DNA of 64,000 nucleotides from DASUPK01 sp963774305. Its GTDB lineage: Bacteria > Actinomycetota > Thermoleophilia > Solirubrobacterales > 70-9. The stretch covers positions 248,001 through 312,000 of the forward strand of contig CAVZEM010000009.1 in NCBI GenBank assembly GCA_963774305.1, read 5' to 3'. A program made the translations under genes and the position numbers. The stretch's first letter is position 1; each line of letters opens with the position of its first letter. This document shows positions 24,405 through 33,293 of this stretch, piece after piece. The notes beneath the pieces are model-generated. The model saw only the letters and a list, made by a program, of their open reading frames with translations. It did not search any database and was not told where the DNA came from.

Positions 24405-25565
24405 GTGACCGCCCTCGACTGGCTGATTCTCGCCTTCGCGCTGGCGATGGGCTTCTGGGGCTACCAGCAGGGGCTGATCGTGGGGCTGCTCAGCCTGGGT
24501 GGGTTCGCGATCGGTGCGTTCCTCGGGTCCAGGCTCGGACCCGCGCTGCTGCCCGACGGCTCGCATTCGCCCTACGCCCCGGCCACGGCGCTCGCCGGGG
24601 CGCTCCTGATCGGCGGGATCGTCGCGGTGTCGTTGGAGGGGATAGCCCTCGCCGTGCGCCGGCGGCTGCTCGGGCCCGCCGGGCGCAGGCGGGGTCTCAC
24701 GATCGCGGAGTCAACCGGCGGTGCGGTGCTGCTGGTCGCCCTGGCGCTGGGGCTCGCCTGGCTGTTCGGCGCGGTGGCCCTCAACGCACCCGGCACGAAG
24801 AACCTGCGGACGGCGGTGCAGCGCTCGGCCATCCTGCGCGCGCTCAACAACGCCTTCCCGCCCTCCAGTTCGCTGATCAACGCCCTGAACCGGATCGATC
24901 CGCGGCTCGCGGTGCAGGGCCCGAGTCCGGACGTCGCGCCACCCGACTCGAAGATCGCAAAGGACCCCGACGTGCGTGCCGCGGGCAACAGCGTGGTCAG
25001 GGTGCTCGGGACGGCCTGCGGCCTCGGGGTCGAGGGGTCTGGCTGGATCGCCGCGCCCGGACTGGTCGTCACCAATGCCCACGTCGTGGCGGGGGAAAGC
25101 GACACCACGGTCACGCCCCAGGGGTCAAGCGCCTCGCTCGATGCGACGCCCGTTCACTACGACCCCACGAATGATCTCTCGCTTCTCCACGTGAACGGGC
25201 TCGGCGGACCGCCGCTGTCCCTCGCACCGGAGGTGCGCAGCGGGACCCCCGGTGCCGTCCTCGGCTATCCAGAGAACGGCCCGTTCACGATCGCCCCGGC
25301 TCGCGTCGGGAACACCGGACCGGTGATCACCGAGGACTCCTACGGCCGCGGGCCGATCACCCGCGAGCTCACCGCGCTGCGCGGCGAGGTCCGCAGCGGC
25401 AACTCGGGCGGTCCGCTCGTCGACGGCGCCGGCAACGTGATGGGAACGGTCTTCGCCGCCACGACGCAGGGCAAGCCGGGCGGCTACACCGTGCCCAACG
25501 ACGTGGTCGCCAAGGCCCTCAGCGATTCGACCGGTGAGGTCAGCACGGGGCCCTGCACCGGCTAG
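24405..25565 (+). CDS. marP: MarP-type membrane serine protease
   Basis: 386 residues. An N-terminal CvpA-like four-helix membrane domain (about 1-140) precedes a periplasmic trypsin-like protease. Catalytic triad: H226 (TNAHVVAG), D257 (PTNDLSLL), S334 (RSGNSGGPL). C205 and C384 match the disulfide known from mycobacterial MarP, which protects cells from acid and oxidative stress and processes peptidoglycan hydrolases. GTG start (TALDWLIL...). The divergent neighbour is a peptidoglycan transpeptidase, a sensible cell-wall pairing. Confidence 0.9.
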   Translation: MTALDWLILAFALAMGFWGYQQGLIVGLLSLGGFAIGAFLGSRLGPALLPDGSHSPYAPATALAGALLIGGIVAVSLEGIALAVRRRLLGPAGRRRGLTIAESTGGAVLLVALALGLAWLFGAVALNAPGTKNLRTAVQRSAILRALNNAFPPSSSLINALNRIDPRLAVQGPSPDVAPPDSKIAKDPDVRAAGNSVVRVLGTACGLGVEGSGWIAAPGLVVTNAHVVAGESDTTVTPQGSSASLDATPVHYDPTNDLSLLHVNGLGGPPLSLAPEVRSGTPGAVLGYPENGPFTIAPARVGNTGPVITEDSYGRGPITRELTALRGEVRSGNSGGPLVDGAGNVMGTVFAATTQGKPGGYTVPNDVVAKALSDSTGEVSTGPCTG

Positions 25566-25595
25566 ACCACCCGTATTAAGCCGGTTTGCCCGGCC

Positions 25596-25610
25596 CTTAC
25601 GATCGGTAAG
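25596..25610. promoter_or_regulatory. HxlR-type operator palindrome
   Basis: CTTAC-GATCG-GTAAG is a perfect 5-5-5 inverted repeat ending 11 bases before the GTG of the HxlR-family gene. HxlR/MarR-type regulators commonly bind GTAA/TTAC palindromes of this size at their own promoters, so autoregulation is likely. Confidence 0.6.
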
Positions 25611-25621
25611 CTTGAAGGGCA

Positions 25622-25975
25622 GTGAGAACGCAGTCCGGCACTGGCCCGTCCAAGGGGGAGGCCAAGCCAAGACAAGTGTGTCGGCACTACCACGGAGCGG
25701 TGGAGCTGATCGGCCGTCGCTGGGCTGGAGCGATCCTCTACGCCCTGACCGATGGCCCACTTCACTTCGCCGAGCTGAAGGAGTCCGTCCCGGGCATGTC
25801 GGACCGCCTGCTCTCCTGCCGCCTCAAGGAACTCGAGAAGGCCGGCCTCGTTCAGCGCGAGGTGCAGCCCGGCAACCGCGTGCGCGTGAGCTACGAGCTC
25901 ACCGCCAAGGGCCACTCCCTCGAGCCCGTGATGGGCGAGTTGCGCGACTGGGCTCGTCGCTGGCACCGGGCTTAG
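25622..25975 (+). CDS. HxlR-family transcriptional regulator
   Basis: 117 residues, single winged-helix domain. The N-terminal VCRHYHGAVELIGRRWAGAILYAL carries the family cysteine (C20) that often senses electrophiles or redox stress. The helix-turn-helix covers FAELKESVPGMSDRLLSCRLKELEKAGLV, and the wing is VRVSYELTAKG. GTG start. A palindromic operator lies directly upstream. Target genes other than itself are not evident; the convergent neighbour is the GGCT-like gene. Confidence 0.9.
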   Translation: MRTQSGTGPSKGEAKPRQVCRHYHGAVELIGRRWAGAILYALTDGPLHFAELKESVPGMSDRLLSCRLKELEKAGLVQREVQPGNRVRVSYELTAKGHSLEPVMGELRDWARRWHRA

Positions 25976-25979
25976 ACAG

Positions 25980-26561
25980 CTACCAGTCGCGTGGGTTGCC
26001 CTGCGGGATCCTGTCGACGACCAGGGTCGCCTCGTGGCGGTCGGCAGGGTACGGGGTCGTGGCCAGGTAGTGGTCGAGTTCACCGGGGCCGAGCGATTCG
26101 AATCCGCGCTCCACGGCCGTGGCGTAGGTGGCGAGGATGATCGAGTCCTCCGGCGGCTCGGGCGCGAAATGGAACTCCTTCGCGGTGTATGTGACGATTC
26201 GCTCGGGCAGGTCCTCGCCCTGGATCGATCCGGAGACGTCGACGCGGTCGTAGCGGATCTCCCTGATGTCGAGGCGATCGAGCTCGGCCTCAGTGAGCTC
26301 GATGACGACGCCGTTCACCGGGCCCGCCGGGTCCTCGCCCTCCTCGACGTTGAGGCCGAGGATCCACTCCGGTCGCCATCCGCCCGCGCACTCGAAGGTC
26401 TTCTCGCAGGTCAGGTTGTCGCGGCGCTGGGAGAAGCGCCGCCGCCAGTCGTGGAGGCGGGCGGGCCTCACCCTGTCGGCGGGGCGGCCCAGGGTCATGG
26501 AGGCGCTTTCGTGGAGGACCATCGAGCCGTAGCCGAAGAGGCCAAGCCGGGAGTCGCTCAC
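25980..26561 (-). CDS. Gamma-glutamylcyclotransferase-like protein
   Basis: 193 residues. N-terminal LGLFGYGSMVLHESASMTLG is the substrate-binding loop of the GGCT/AIG2-like fold (Y-G-S). The middle segment GVVIELTEAELDRLDIREI.YDRVDV is the family core, with acidic residues available for catalysis. Members cleave gamma-glutamyl amines or peptides, releasing 5-oxoproline; the substrate here is unknown. The GTG start overlaps the helicase stop (GTGA), so it is the third gene of the nuclease operon. Confidence 0.75.
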   Translation of the reverse strand: MSDSRLGLFGYGSMVLHESASMTLGRPADRVRPARLHDWRRRFSQRRDNLTCEKTFECAGGWRPEWILGLNVEEGEDPAGPVNGVVIELTEAELDRLDIREIRYDRVDVSGSIQGEDLPERIVTYTAKEFHFAPEPPEDSIILATYATAVERGFESLGPGELDHYLATTPYPADRHEATLVVDRIPQGNPRDW

Positions 26562-29500
26562 TGTCCCTCCAGAAGGCTGAGCTGGGGCTCGGCTCCGAGG
26601 GGCGGGTCCGGGTCCTCGCGCATCTGAGCCGCCGTGTCGTGGCTGCAGAGGCGCTCGCGCGCGGGGCAGTCCAGGCAGAGGGCTCGGTGCGGCCGGTCGG
26701 TGACGTCGAAGCGGCCGGCGGCCAGCCTTTCGAGCACTGCCTCGATCCGGCCCCGGGCGGTTTCGAGCTCGGCCTCATCGAACCGCTGCCGGACGGGCGG
26801 GTCGGGCCGCTCGAGGAAGACGTAGGCGGTCCCCACCGGTGCCCCACGAGTGGCGGCGGCCAGCGCGTACAGGTCACGCTGGACCGAGTAGCGCGAGACG
26901 GTATCCACCGGATCGCGGTCGCCGAGCCGATCCGTCTTGTAGTCGACGACCAGCACGGAGCCATCGGGCCGCTCCACCAGCAGGTCGATCGATCCACGGA
27001 CGAGCGTCTCGGCCACGGTCAGGACGAAGGGGACCTCGGCGCTTACGCTCGCACCCCCGATCTCCTCGCGAAGGCCGGAGCCGAGGAAGGCCTTGGTGAG
27101 CTCGAGGGCCATGGCGACCTGCTCGTCGCTCCCATCGAGCCCCTGCTCGCGCAGGGCCTTGGCCACTCGGTCGGCGTCCGGCTCGCGCCAGCGGTTGCGG
27201 GCACTCCATTCGAGCAGGGCGTGGACCGCCACCCCCGGCCCGAAGCGCCGGCGGAGCTCCGGGGCCGGGGACGATTCATCCCCGTCGCCGCCCGAGGCGA
27301 GCTCTGGCTCGCCGATGCCGAGCACGCGCTCGACGTAAAAGCGGTAGCCGCAGTTCTCGAAGCCAGACAGCGCCGAGTAGGAGAGCCCGCCGATCAGCGC
27401 GGGGGGGACCTCGGGACGAGCCAGAGGCGGCGTCGCGGTGCCGGAGGATCGGGGCACCGTCTCGATCTCGTGACGGGCCAGCAGCTCAGCGCCGGCACCC
27501 GGGCCCGGCTCGCTCACCCTGACCAGCAGCCTGCCGGCCGGATAGCCCTCGCCCTCTGCCGGCAGCTCCACCTCTCGCTCGGCCGGATCGCCGTCGAGCA
27601 GGGAGCGGATCAGCTGCAGCGCGATCGGCTTGCGGGCGTCGATCTCCTTCTTCAAGGCGTTGGGCTTGAAGGTTCCGCTGAGGAGCAGGCGCCGCTTCGC
27701 TCGGGTTGCCGCGACGTATGCGAGCCTCGCCTCCTCCTCCGCGTCGCGCTCGGCCGCCAGCTCGGTGAGCTCCTGGTAGTCGTGGAGGCGCTCCGCCGGC
27801 CGGCCGAGGCGCCCCAGCTGCACACCGACCCTCGCCAGCTCGCCGCCCTCCGGGCCCTCTTCGCCCGGGCGCACCCGAAGCGGGGTCCAGCCGAGCTGCA
27901 GGTTGCGGCCGAGGTCGGCGACTGCAACGACGTCGAACTCGAGCCCCTTCGCGCCGTGCACGGTCATCACCCTGACCCCCGCGTGGCCCTCCGCCCGGGT
28001 GGCGGCCTCGGCCTCCCGGTCCCGGCTGTTCGCGCGCGTCTCGAGATACTCGAGGAAGGCGCCGAGGTCGGGGCCCTCGCTCGCCTCGAACTCCCGAGCG
28101 AGCCGCATCAGCTTGCGGACGTTCGCCCAGCGGGCGGTCCCGTCGCGGCGCCGCAGCGTGGCCAGGTCGTACTCGAACGAGGTCGCCGTCCGCTCGATCA
28201 GCGACTCCAGCCCGCCCTCGGTTGAGTGGTCCCGGAGCTCACCGAGGATTCCCGCGAACCGCTCGATCCGCTCCAGCTCCTCGGCGGGGATCAGAGCCGC
28301 GGCCTCGGCGTCTCCGCGGTCGACCCCTCCGGTCTCGACCAGATCCCTGACCAGCGGCCAGATGTGGTTGAAGTGCTCGCGGCCGTCCTCGCCCTGGACG
28401 GTGGCGGCCCGGCGAAGCAGCCAGAGCGTGTCGGGCAGGACGGCGCAGGCGGGGGAGGCGAGTGCCCCGAAGAGGGCCTCGTCGTCGAGTGGGTTGGCGA
28501 TCACCGCCAGCAGGCAGCGCAGGTCGTCGATCTGCTGCTGGGACCAGAACCCGCGGCCGCCGACGACGTAGGGGTCGAGCCCGGCGTCCGCCAGAGCCGT
28601 TTCGATCGCGGCGACGTGAGTGAACGCGCGCAGCAGGACGACGATCCCGGCGGGATCCTCGCCCTCGTCGACCAGCTCGCGCAGCCGGCCCGCCAGGCGC
28701 CTCGCCTCCGCCACCTTCGACCCCGAGCTCGGGTCGTCGGGGAGGCGCGGCAGCTCGGTGTCCTCGGCCTCCCATTCCTTGGGGTCGTCCACGGTCAGCA
28801 AGAGCTCGACCGGAGGCGCTCCCTCCGGCTCATCGACGAACGCGGTGAGCGGCTCGAAGCCGGCGAGCAGGCCGCGCCCGATCGCGTTGGTCCCAGCCAC
28901 CAGCCCGGGCGCCGCCCTGAAGTTCCCGGTCAGGGGCAGCGCCACTCCGTTGGGCTCATTCCCCTCCGCGAACCGGCGGTGCTGCTCCCGGTAGACCTCG
29001 ACGTCCGCGTGGCGGAAGCCATAGATCGACTGGAACTCGTCGCCGACGAGGAACAGGCGCGTATCCGGGCCGCGCAGCTGCTCGATCAGCCGCAGCTGGA
29101 GCCTGTTCGTGTCCTGGAACTCGTCGACCATGAGGTGCGCGAACTGCTCGCGGTAGCGATCTCGCAGGGGCTCGGACGAGCTCAGCAGCCCGACCGTCTT
29201 CAGCTGGAGGTCCTCGAAGTCGAGCGCCGCGCGTTCGGCCTTGAGCGCCTCGAAGCGGCCGCCGAACCGCACGACCAGCTCGCGGAGCTGCTCGTAGGCG
29301 GGACCGAGGACGTGGGCCGCCACCGCGGCCTGGGCGCGTTTCAGGGCCGCGGTGTAGCGCTCGCAGGCCTCGCCCTTGAAGGCCTTCGCCCCCGACCTGA
29401 TCTCCAGGGCGCGCAGCTGCTCCAGGAGCTCCTCCTCGGGTGGCGCCGCCGGGTCCATCGCCATGGCGGCGGCGATGCGCTCGCGGCTCGACACCGCCTG

Positions 29501-30157
29501 ACCGCTCGCCTCCTCGCACTCGTCATGGGCTTCGCCCGCAGCCTCGTTCAGCTTGCCGATCGCGGCTCCGGTGTCCGGGGGCGCCAGCTCCGGGAGCTCC
29601 GGCCGCGGATCCCCGTGGCTGCGGAGCTCGTCGTAAGCGCCTCGCGTCATCTCCAGGAGCGTTCGCCGCCGGTTTGCGGCCGCGAGCTCGAGCGCCTCCG
29701 CCTCGCCGGTGGCGACCAGGGCCTCGAGCGCCGAGTCGAAGGCGCGCGCGGCAAGCCGCTCCGCCTCGGCCTCATCGACCACCCTGAAGCGAGGATCGAT
29801 GCCGGCGGCGGCGGGATGCGAGGCGAGCACCCGCCGGCAGAAGCCGTGGATCGTCGAGATCCAGGCCCGCTCGATTCCCTCGAGCGCTGCCTCCAGGGCT
29901 TCGAGCTGCTCGCCCTCAGCGCCGCGAACGCGCGCGGAGAGCTCCTCGCGGATTCGCCGGCGCAGCTGGTCCGCGGCCCGCTCGGTGAAGGTGAAGGCGA
30001 GGATTCGGCTCGCGCCGACCTCGGGATCGAGCGCAGCGGCGCAGAACCGCTCGACCAGCACCGTGGTCTTCCCGGTTCCGGCTCCGGCGCGGAGGAAGAC
30101 ATCTTGCTCGCGGCTCTCGACTGCAACGCTCTGCTGCTCGGTGCGCTCCGCGCTCAT
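26558..30157 (-). CDS. AddA/AdnB-like UvrD helicase-nuclease
   Basis: 1199 residues. Superfamily 1A helicase: Walker A FLRAGAGTGKTT (24-32), motif II VDEFQDTNRLQ, motif III FLVGDEFQSIYGFR, and late motifs VMTVHGAKGLEFDVV and YVAATRAKR. C-terminal RecB-like nuclease with VLVVDYKTDRLGD (D...D-x-K). Iron-sulfur cysteines are in FENCGYRFY and LCLDCPARERLC. It should unwind and resect double-strand breaks with its partner encoded just upstream. Starts at the ATG of ATGA overlapping the partner's stop. Having Fe-S nuclease modules in both subunits recalls mycobacterial AdnAB and firmicute AddAB; I cannot decide between them by eye. Confidence 0.9.
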   Translation of the reverse strand: MSAERTEQQSVAVESREQDVFLRAGAGTGKTTVLVERFCAAALDPEVGASRILAFTFTERAADQLRRRIREELSARVRGAEGEQLEALEAALEGIERAWISTIHGFCRRVLASHPAAAGIDPRFRVVDEAEAERLAARAFDSALEALVATGEAEALELAAANRRRTLLEMTRGAYDELRSHGDPRPELPELAPPDTGAAIGKLNEAAGEAHDECEEASGQAVSSRERIAAAMAMDPAAPPEEELLEQLRALEIRSGAKAFKGEACERYTAALKRAQAAVAAHVLGPAYEQLRELVVRFGGRFEALKAERAALDFEDLQLKTVGLLSSSEPLRDRYREQFAHLMVDEFQDTNRLQLRLIEQLRGPDTRLFLVGDEFQSIYGFRHADVEVYREQHRRFAEGNEPNGVALPLTGNFRAAPGLVAGTNAIGRGLLAGFEPLTAFVDEPEGAPPVELLLTVDDPKEWEAEDTELPRLPDDPSSGSKVAEARRLAGRLRELVDEGEDPAGIVVLLRAFTHVAAIETALADAGLDPYVVGGRGFWSQQQIDDLRCLLAVIANPLDDEALFGALASPACAVLPDTLWLLRRAATVQGEDGREHFNHIWPLVRDLVETGGVDRGDAEAAALIPAEELERIERFAGILGELRDHSTEGGLESLIERTATSFEYDLATLRRRDGTARWANVRKLMRLAREFEASEGPDLGAFLEYLETRANSRDREAEAATRAEGHAGVRVMTVHGAKGLEFDVVAVADLGRNLQLGWTPLRVRPGEEGPEGGELARVGVQLGRLGRPAERLHDYQELTELAAERDAEEEARLAYVAATRAKRRLLLSGTFKPNALKKEIDARKPIALQLIRSLLDGDPAEREVELPAEGEGYPAGRLLVRVSEPGPGAGAELLARHEIETVPRSSGTATPPLARPEVPPALIGGLSYSALSGFENCGYRFYVERVLGIGEPELASGGDGDESSPAPELRRRFGPGVAVHALLEWSARNRWREPDADRVAKALREQGLDGSDEQVAMALELTKAFLGSGLREEIGGASVSAEVPFVLTVAETLVRGSIDLLVERPDGSVLVVDYKTDRLGDRDPVDTVSRYSVQRDLYALAAATRGAPVGTAYVFLERPDPPVRQRFDEAELETARGRIEAVLERLAAGRFDVTDRPHRALCLDCPARERLCSHDTAAQMREDPDPPLGAEPQLSLLEGQ

Positions 30158-33102
30158 TCCTCCTCGCCCTCCTCGGACCAGGGCTCCTCTTCGGGCAGCC
30201 CGCGCTCGCGCCGGCAGATCGGCTGGAAGCTGCACCAGTCGGGGCAGCTGCCGCCGATCGGGTCGCGGATCACCCTGCCTCCCTGGACCGAGGCGACGAT
30301 CTCCTCGGCCTTCTGCTTGGCGGCATCGAGAGCCGCCTCGAAGTCCTCGTCGCCGAGATGGTCCCTCGGCCGCGGGTCGAGCCCCGCCAGCTCATCCGCG
30401 AGCTCCTTTCGCAGGAGTCCCTTGGGGGTCCGGTCGCCGGTGCCGCCCAGCGGCCGGTACAGGCCGCCGGCGAGATCGTGTCCCCAGAGCTCGCGCGCGG
30501 CGAGCATGTAGAGCTGCAGCTGGAGCTTGCCGCGCTTCTCCAGCATCCCGGTGCCGCCGTCGACCTTGCCGCCCGACTTGTAGTCCTGAACCAGCGCCTC
30601 TCCGCCCGGGCCGAGATCGATGCGGTCGATCTGGCCGTGAACGCCACCGCCGGCCAGGGGCAGCGCCCCCTTCTCGGAGTCGTCGAAGCCGAAGGCGGCC
30701 TCGGTGTGGGCTGGGGTGAACGCCGTTCCCGTCGCCGCCTCGTCCGCCAGGAAGGCCAGGACGAGCCCCTCGACGCGATGGAGCGCCGCGGCGGTGTCCG
30801 CGAGCTCACGCGGCAGCCGCTTCTCGCCCATCTCGGAGATCAGCTCCCGCGCCGCCCGGCGCCATTCACCGAGCGTCTCCGGCGTCGGGCGCTCACCGGG
30901 CGCGGGCGGGTTCTCGTAGAGCGCCTCCAGGACCTTGTGCGTGATCGACCCGCTGGTGAGCGGCTCGGCCTCGGGTCCGATCGGTTGCGGCTTCAGCTCG
31001 TGCTGGATGAACCAGCGGTACGGACAGGTGGCGTATTCCTCGAGCGTCGAGGGGCCGAAGAGCTTGATCTCCCGCATCCGCTCGAGGACCGGATCGAGCT
31101 GGAGGGGGCCGGGGCGCAGGCGGCCGTTCTCGGTCCTCGGCCCGAGCGCGGCTTCCGCTCGCGCCAGCTCGACCTCGCTGGGCGCCGCATCCGGTTCGAA
31201 GACGGACTCCGCCAGGCCACGCCCGCCGGCCTCGGCCAGGATCGCCTCGTCGCGCTCCTCCAGGCCCTCGGGGAGCGCGGGCGCCAGCAGGTCTCGCACC
31301 TCGTCGACGAACGGCGAGCGCGAGGTGGCGCCTCCCTCGTCGTCGGCGCTCCTCCAGGAGAGCCAGAGCCGCTGCTTCGGCCGCGAGAGGCAGACCGAGA
31401 AGAGGTAGCGGTCCTCGATCTCGGCCTTCTTTCGCTCGGGCAGGGCGAGCGCCCGGCGGGCCTCATCGGAGAGCAGCGGGCCGCCGGTGTCGCGGCGCGG
31501 GAAGTCCCCATCCTGCATCGAGCAGACGAACATGTGGGCGACGCGGCGGGCCCGGGCCCTGTACGGGCTGATGACCCGGACGCGTCCCTCGGTCGGACCT
31601 CGCCACATCGGCACGTCGAGCTCGGACACAGCCGCGATCACGTCGGCCGCGGAATGGGGGAGGCCCAGCTCAGCGAGCTCGACCAGCGCTCTCTCGATCT
31701 CCGCCCCCGCCCGCAGCTCCAGGGCTCTGTCCTCCTCGGCCACGGCACCCCGGCGGCGGATCGCCGACTCGGCAATCCAGCGTGCCTGCTTCCCGGCCTC
31801 CCGCAACAGCTCGGCTCCGGGATTCGCCTCGCGCAGCTTGCGGACCTCCCGTAGGCCCTCGTTCCCGTTGTCCTCCTTGATGGACCAGGCTTCGAGCGCC
31901 TGGTCGGTCGTGCGGAGGCGGTCCCGAAGCAGCCGGCGCTCGAACCAGTCGACCTTGGAGGGAGCGGCGACGCCGGGGGTCCGCAGGTAGGCGAGCAGGT
32001 CCGAGGCGCGACCGCGGCCGACCGCTGCCTGCAGCAGCGCGATCAGCCCCGCGCCGGTGTTGGTCCGGGCGGCGGACATGTCGGCCTGCACGGCGACCGG
32101 AATGCGGAAGCGTGCCAGCACCCGGCGGTAGAGGGGACCGCCCGAGCGCGGATCGCGCAGGACGATCCCGATCTCGCCCGGTGGCGTTCCGTCGCTCAGG
32201 AGCCGCGCGACTTCGGCGCCCACGGCCTCCACCTCCGCGAGCTCACCCGCGGAGGCGAGCAGGGCGACGCCTCCGTCGTTCTCCACTCGATCACCGGCCT
32301 CGCCGAAGCGGCGCTCCACTTCGAACAACGTGCCGCTGCTGGTGAACCGGGGCTCGGCCTCCAGCCGCTCGATCGAGACGCCCTCGATGTCCCTGAGCTG
32401 GGCGAAGAGGGCGCCTCGCGCCAGGGTCAGCGACTCGCGGTCCTCCCAGGGCAGAGCGATCGTCACCTGCGCGTGAGCGGACAGCTCTCGCACCAGCTCC
32501 AGCTGCTCGACCGTCAGGTCGTCGAAGCCGTAGAGGAAGACCGGCGACTCCCAGGACTCGGGCCTCGTCCGCAGCGCGGAGGTCGCCGCCGCGGCCCGCG
32601 AGTGGTCGTCGTGGAGGCCGAGCTCGTCCCGAACCCGCAGGTAGGACTCGTACAGCGAAGCGACCTCGACCTCGTACGGGCCCGCGCCGCCGGCCTCCTC
32701 CCTCAGGGCCACCGGGTCGACCAGAGCGGCCTGGAGCTCTGAGACGAGCTCCTCGAGGGCGGCCGGGAAGCCGGGCCGCCGCGAGGAGGCGGCCAGGATC
32801 CGCAGCTCCGCCCGCGAGGCGGCCTCGCGGGCCAGCCGCAGCCGCTGGGTCCGGCTGATCGCCGGACTCGCCTGGGCGTCGGTTGCGCGGGCGACCAGGG
32901 CGAAGAGCTCGTCGAAGGTCCCGACCGTGGCGCCGATCACCGCGTCCCCGCCGCGGGTGAGCTCCTCCTCGAAGCGCTCGACGTCGTCGACGGTGGGGAC
33001 GACCAGGACAGGGTCGTTCCCGGACATTGCGCGAAATCCGTCGAGGACCGCGCCGGTACGGCCGGAGTTCGGGGGCCCGACGATGAGCTTCAGCATTCCC
33101 AT
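30154..33102 (-). CDS. AddB/AdnA-like nuclease subunit
   Basis: 982 residues from ATG 33102 (ATG 33096 is an alternative). N-terminal LKLIVGPPNSGRTGAVL is a degenerate Walker A. Middle region resembles inactive helicase domains (LYGFDDLTVEQLELV; FVCSMQDGDFPRRD). C-terminal nuclease has GQIDRIDLG and ALVQDYKSGG (D-x-K). Fe-S cysteines are the C of YATCPYRWF plus C-x3-C-x5-C in SCPDWCSFQPIC. Partner of the helicase-nuclease that follows. The message begins with the SD-burying hairpin at 33107-33131, so translation of the whole operon may be controlled there. Confidence 0.85.
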   Translation of the reverse strand: MGMLKLIVGPPNSGRTGAVLDGFRAMSGNDPVLVVPTVDDVERFEEELTRGGDAVIGATVGTFDELFALVARATDAQASPAISRTQRLRLAREAASRAELRILAASSRRPGFPAALEELVSELQAALVDPVALREEAGGAGPYEVEVASLYESYLRVRDELGLHDDHSRAAAATSALRTRPESWESPVFLYGFDDLTVEQLELVRELSAHAQVTIALPWEDRESLTLARGALFAQLRDIEGVSIERLEAEPRFTSSGTLFEVERRFGEAGDRVENDGGVALLASAGELAEVEAVGAEVARLLSDGTPPGEIGIVLRDPRSGGPLYRRVLARFRIPVAVQADMSAARTNTGAGLIALLQAAVGRGRASDLLAYLRTPGVAAPSKVDWFERRLLRDRLRTTDQALEAWSIKEDNGNEGLREVRKLREANPGAELLREAGKQARWIAESAIRRRGAVAEEDRALELRAGAEIERALVELAELGLPHSAADVIAAVSELDVPMWRGPTEGRVRVISPYRARARRVAHMFVCSMQDGDFPRRDTGGPLLSDEARRALALPERKKAEIEDRYLFSVCLSRPKQRLWLSWRSADDEGGATSRSPFVDEVRDLLAPALPEGLEERDEAILAEAGGRGLAESVFEPDAAPSEVELARAEAALGPRTENGRLRPGPLQLDPVLERMREIKLFGPSTLEEYATCPYRWFIQHELKPQPIGPEAEPLTSGSITHKVLEALYENPPAPGERPTPETLGEWRRAARELISEMGEKRLPRELADTAAALHRVEGLVLAFLADEAATGTAFTPAHTEAAFGFDDSEKGALPLAGGGVHGQIDRIDLGPGGEALVQDYKSGGKVDGGTGMLEKRGKLQLQLYMLAARELWGHDLAGGLYRPLGGTGDRTPKGLLRKELADELAGLDPRPRDHLGDEDFEAALDAAKQKAEEIVASVQGGRVIRDPIGGSCPDWCSFQPICRRERGLPEEEPWSEEGEEE

Positions 33103-33106
33103 AACA

Positions 33107-33131
33107 CGGGTTGCTCCTGTCGGAGCACCCT
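33107..33131 (-). promoter_or_regulatory. SD-burying leader hairpin, copy A
   Basis: Read on the minus strand: AGGGTGCTCC, loop GACA, GGAGCAACCC. Nine pairs form with one bulged A. The 3' arm holds AGGAG, the ribosome site for the nuclease gene (ATG 33102). A TATGCT -10 hexamer (33145-33140) places the likely transcript start just before the hairpin. Copies B (35142-35175) and C (50846-50869) keep both arms but change the loop (13 and 3 bases), which fits an RNA structure better than a protein operator. Confidence 0.6.
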
Positions 33132-33293
33132 CGCGTCTCAGCATAGGCGCGGCCGCGGCGCTGCTCCAAGGGGTCTGAGGGCCCCGAAACGGCCTCAAAT
33201 CCCGCATAACGCGCGGAAACCCGGGCCGAGTTTTTTCCGCCGGGGGCGACTCTACCTTGGCTCCAGATCAGATAGAGGAGACCTGGATTCAAG

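Noticed and set aside
26639..28225. Long + strand frames opposite the helicase gene (also 28226-30511)
   Set aside because: Antisense shadows of a clearly identified helicase-nuclease; composition is not protein-like.
33213..33240. GCGGAAA...TTTCCGC inverted repeat with T6, as a rho-independent terminator
   Set aside because: It lies between two divergent genes, where no transcript needs ending; the loop is long and the stem short.
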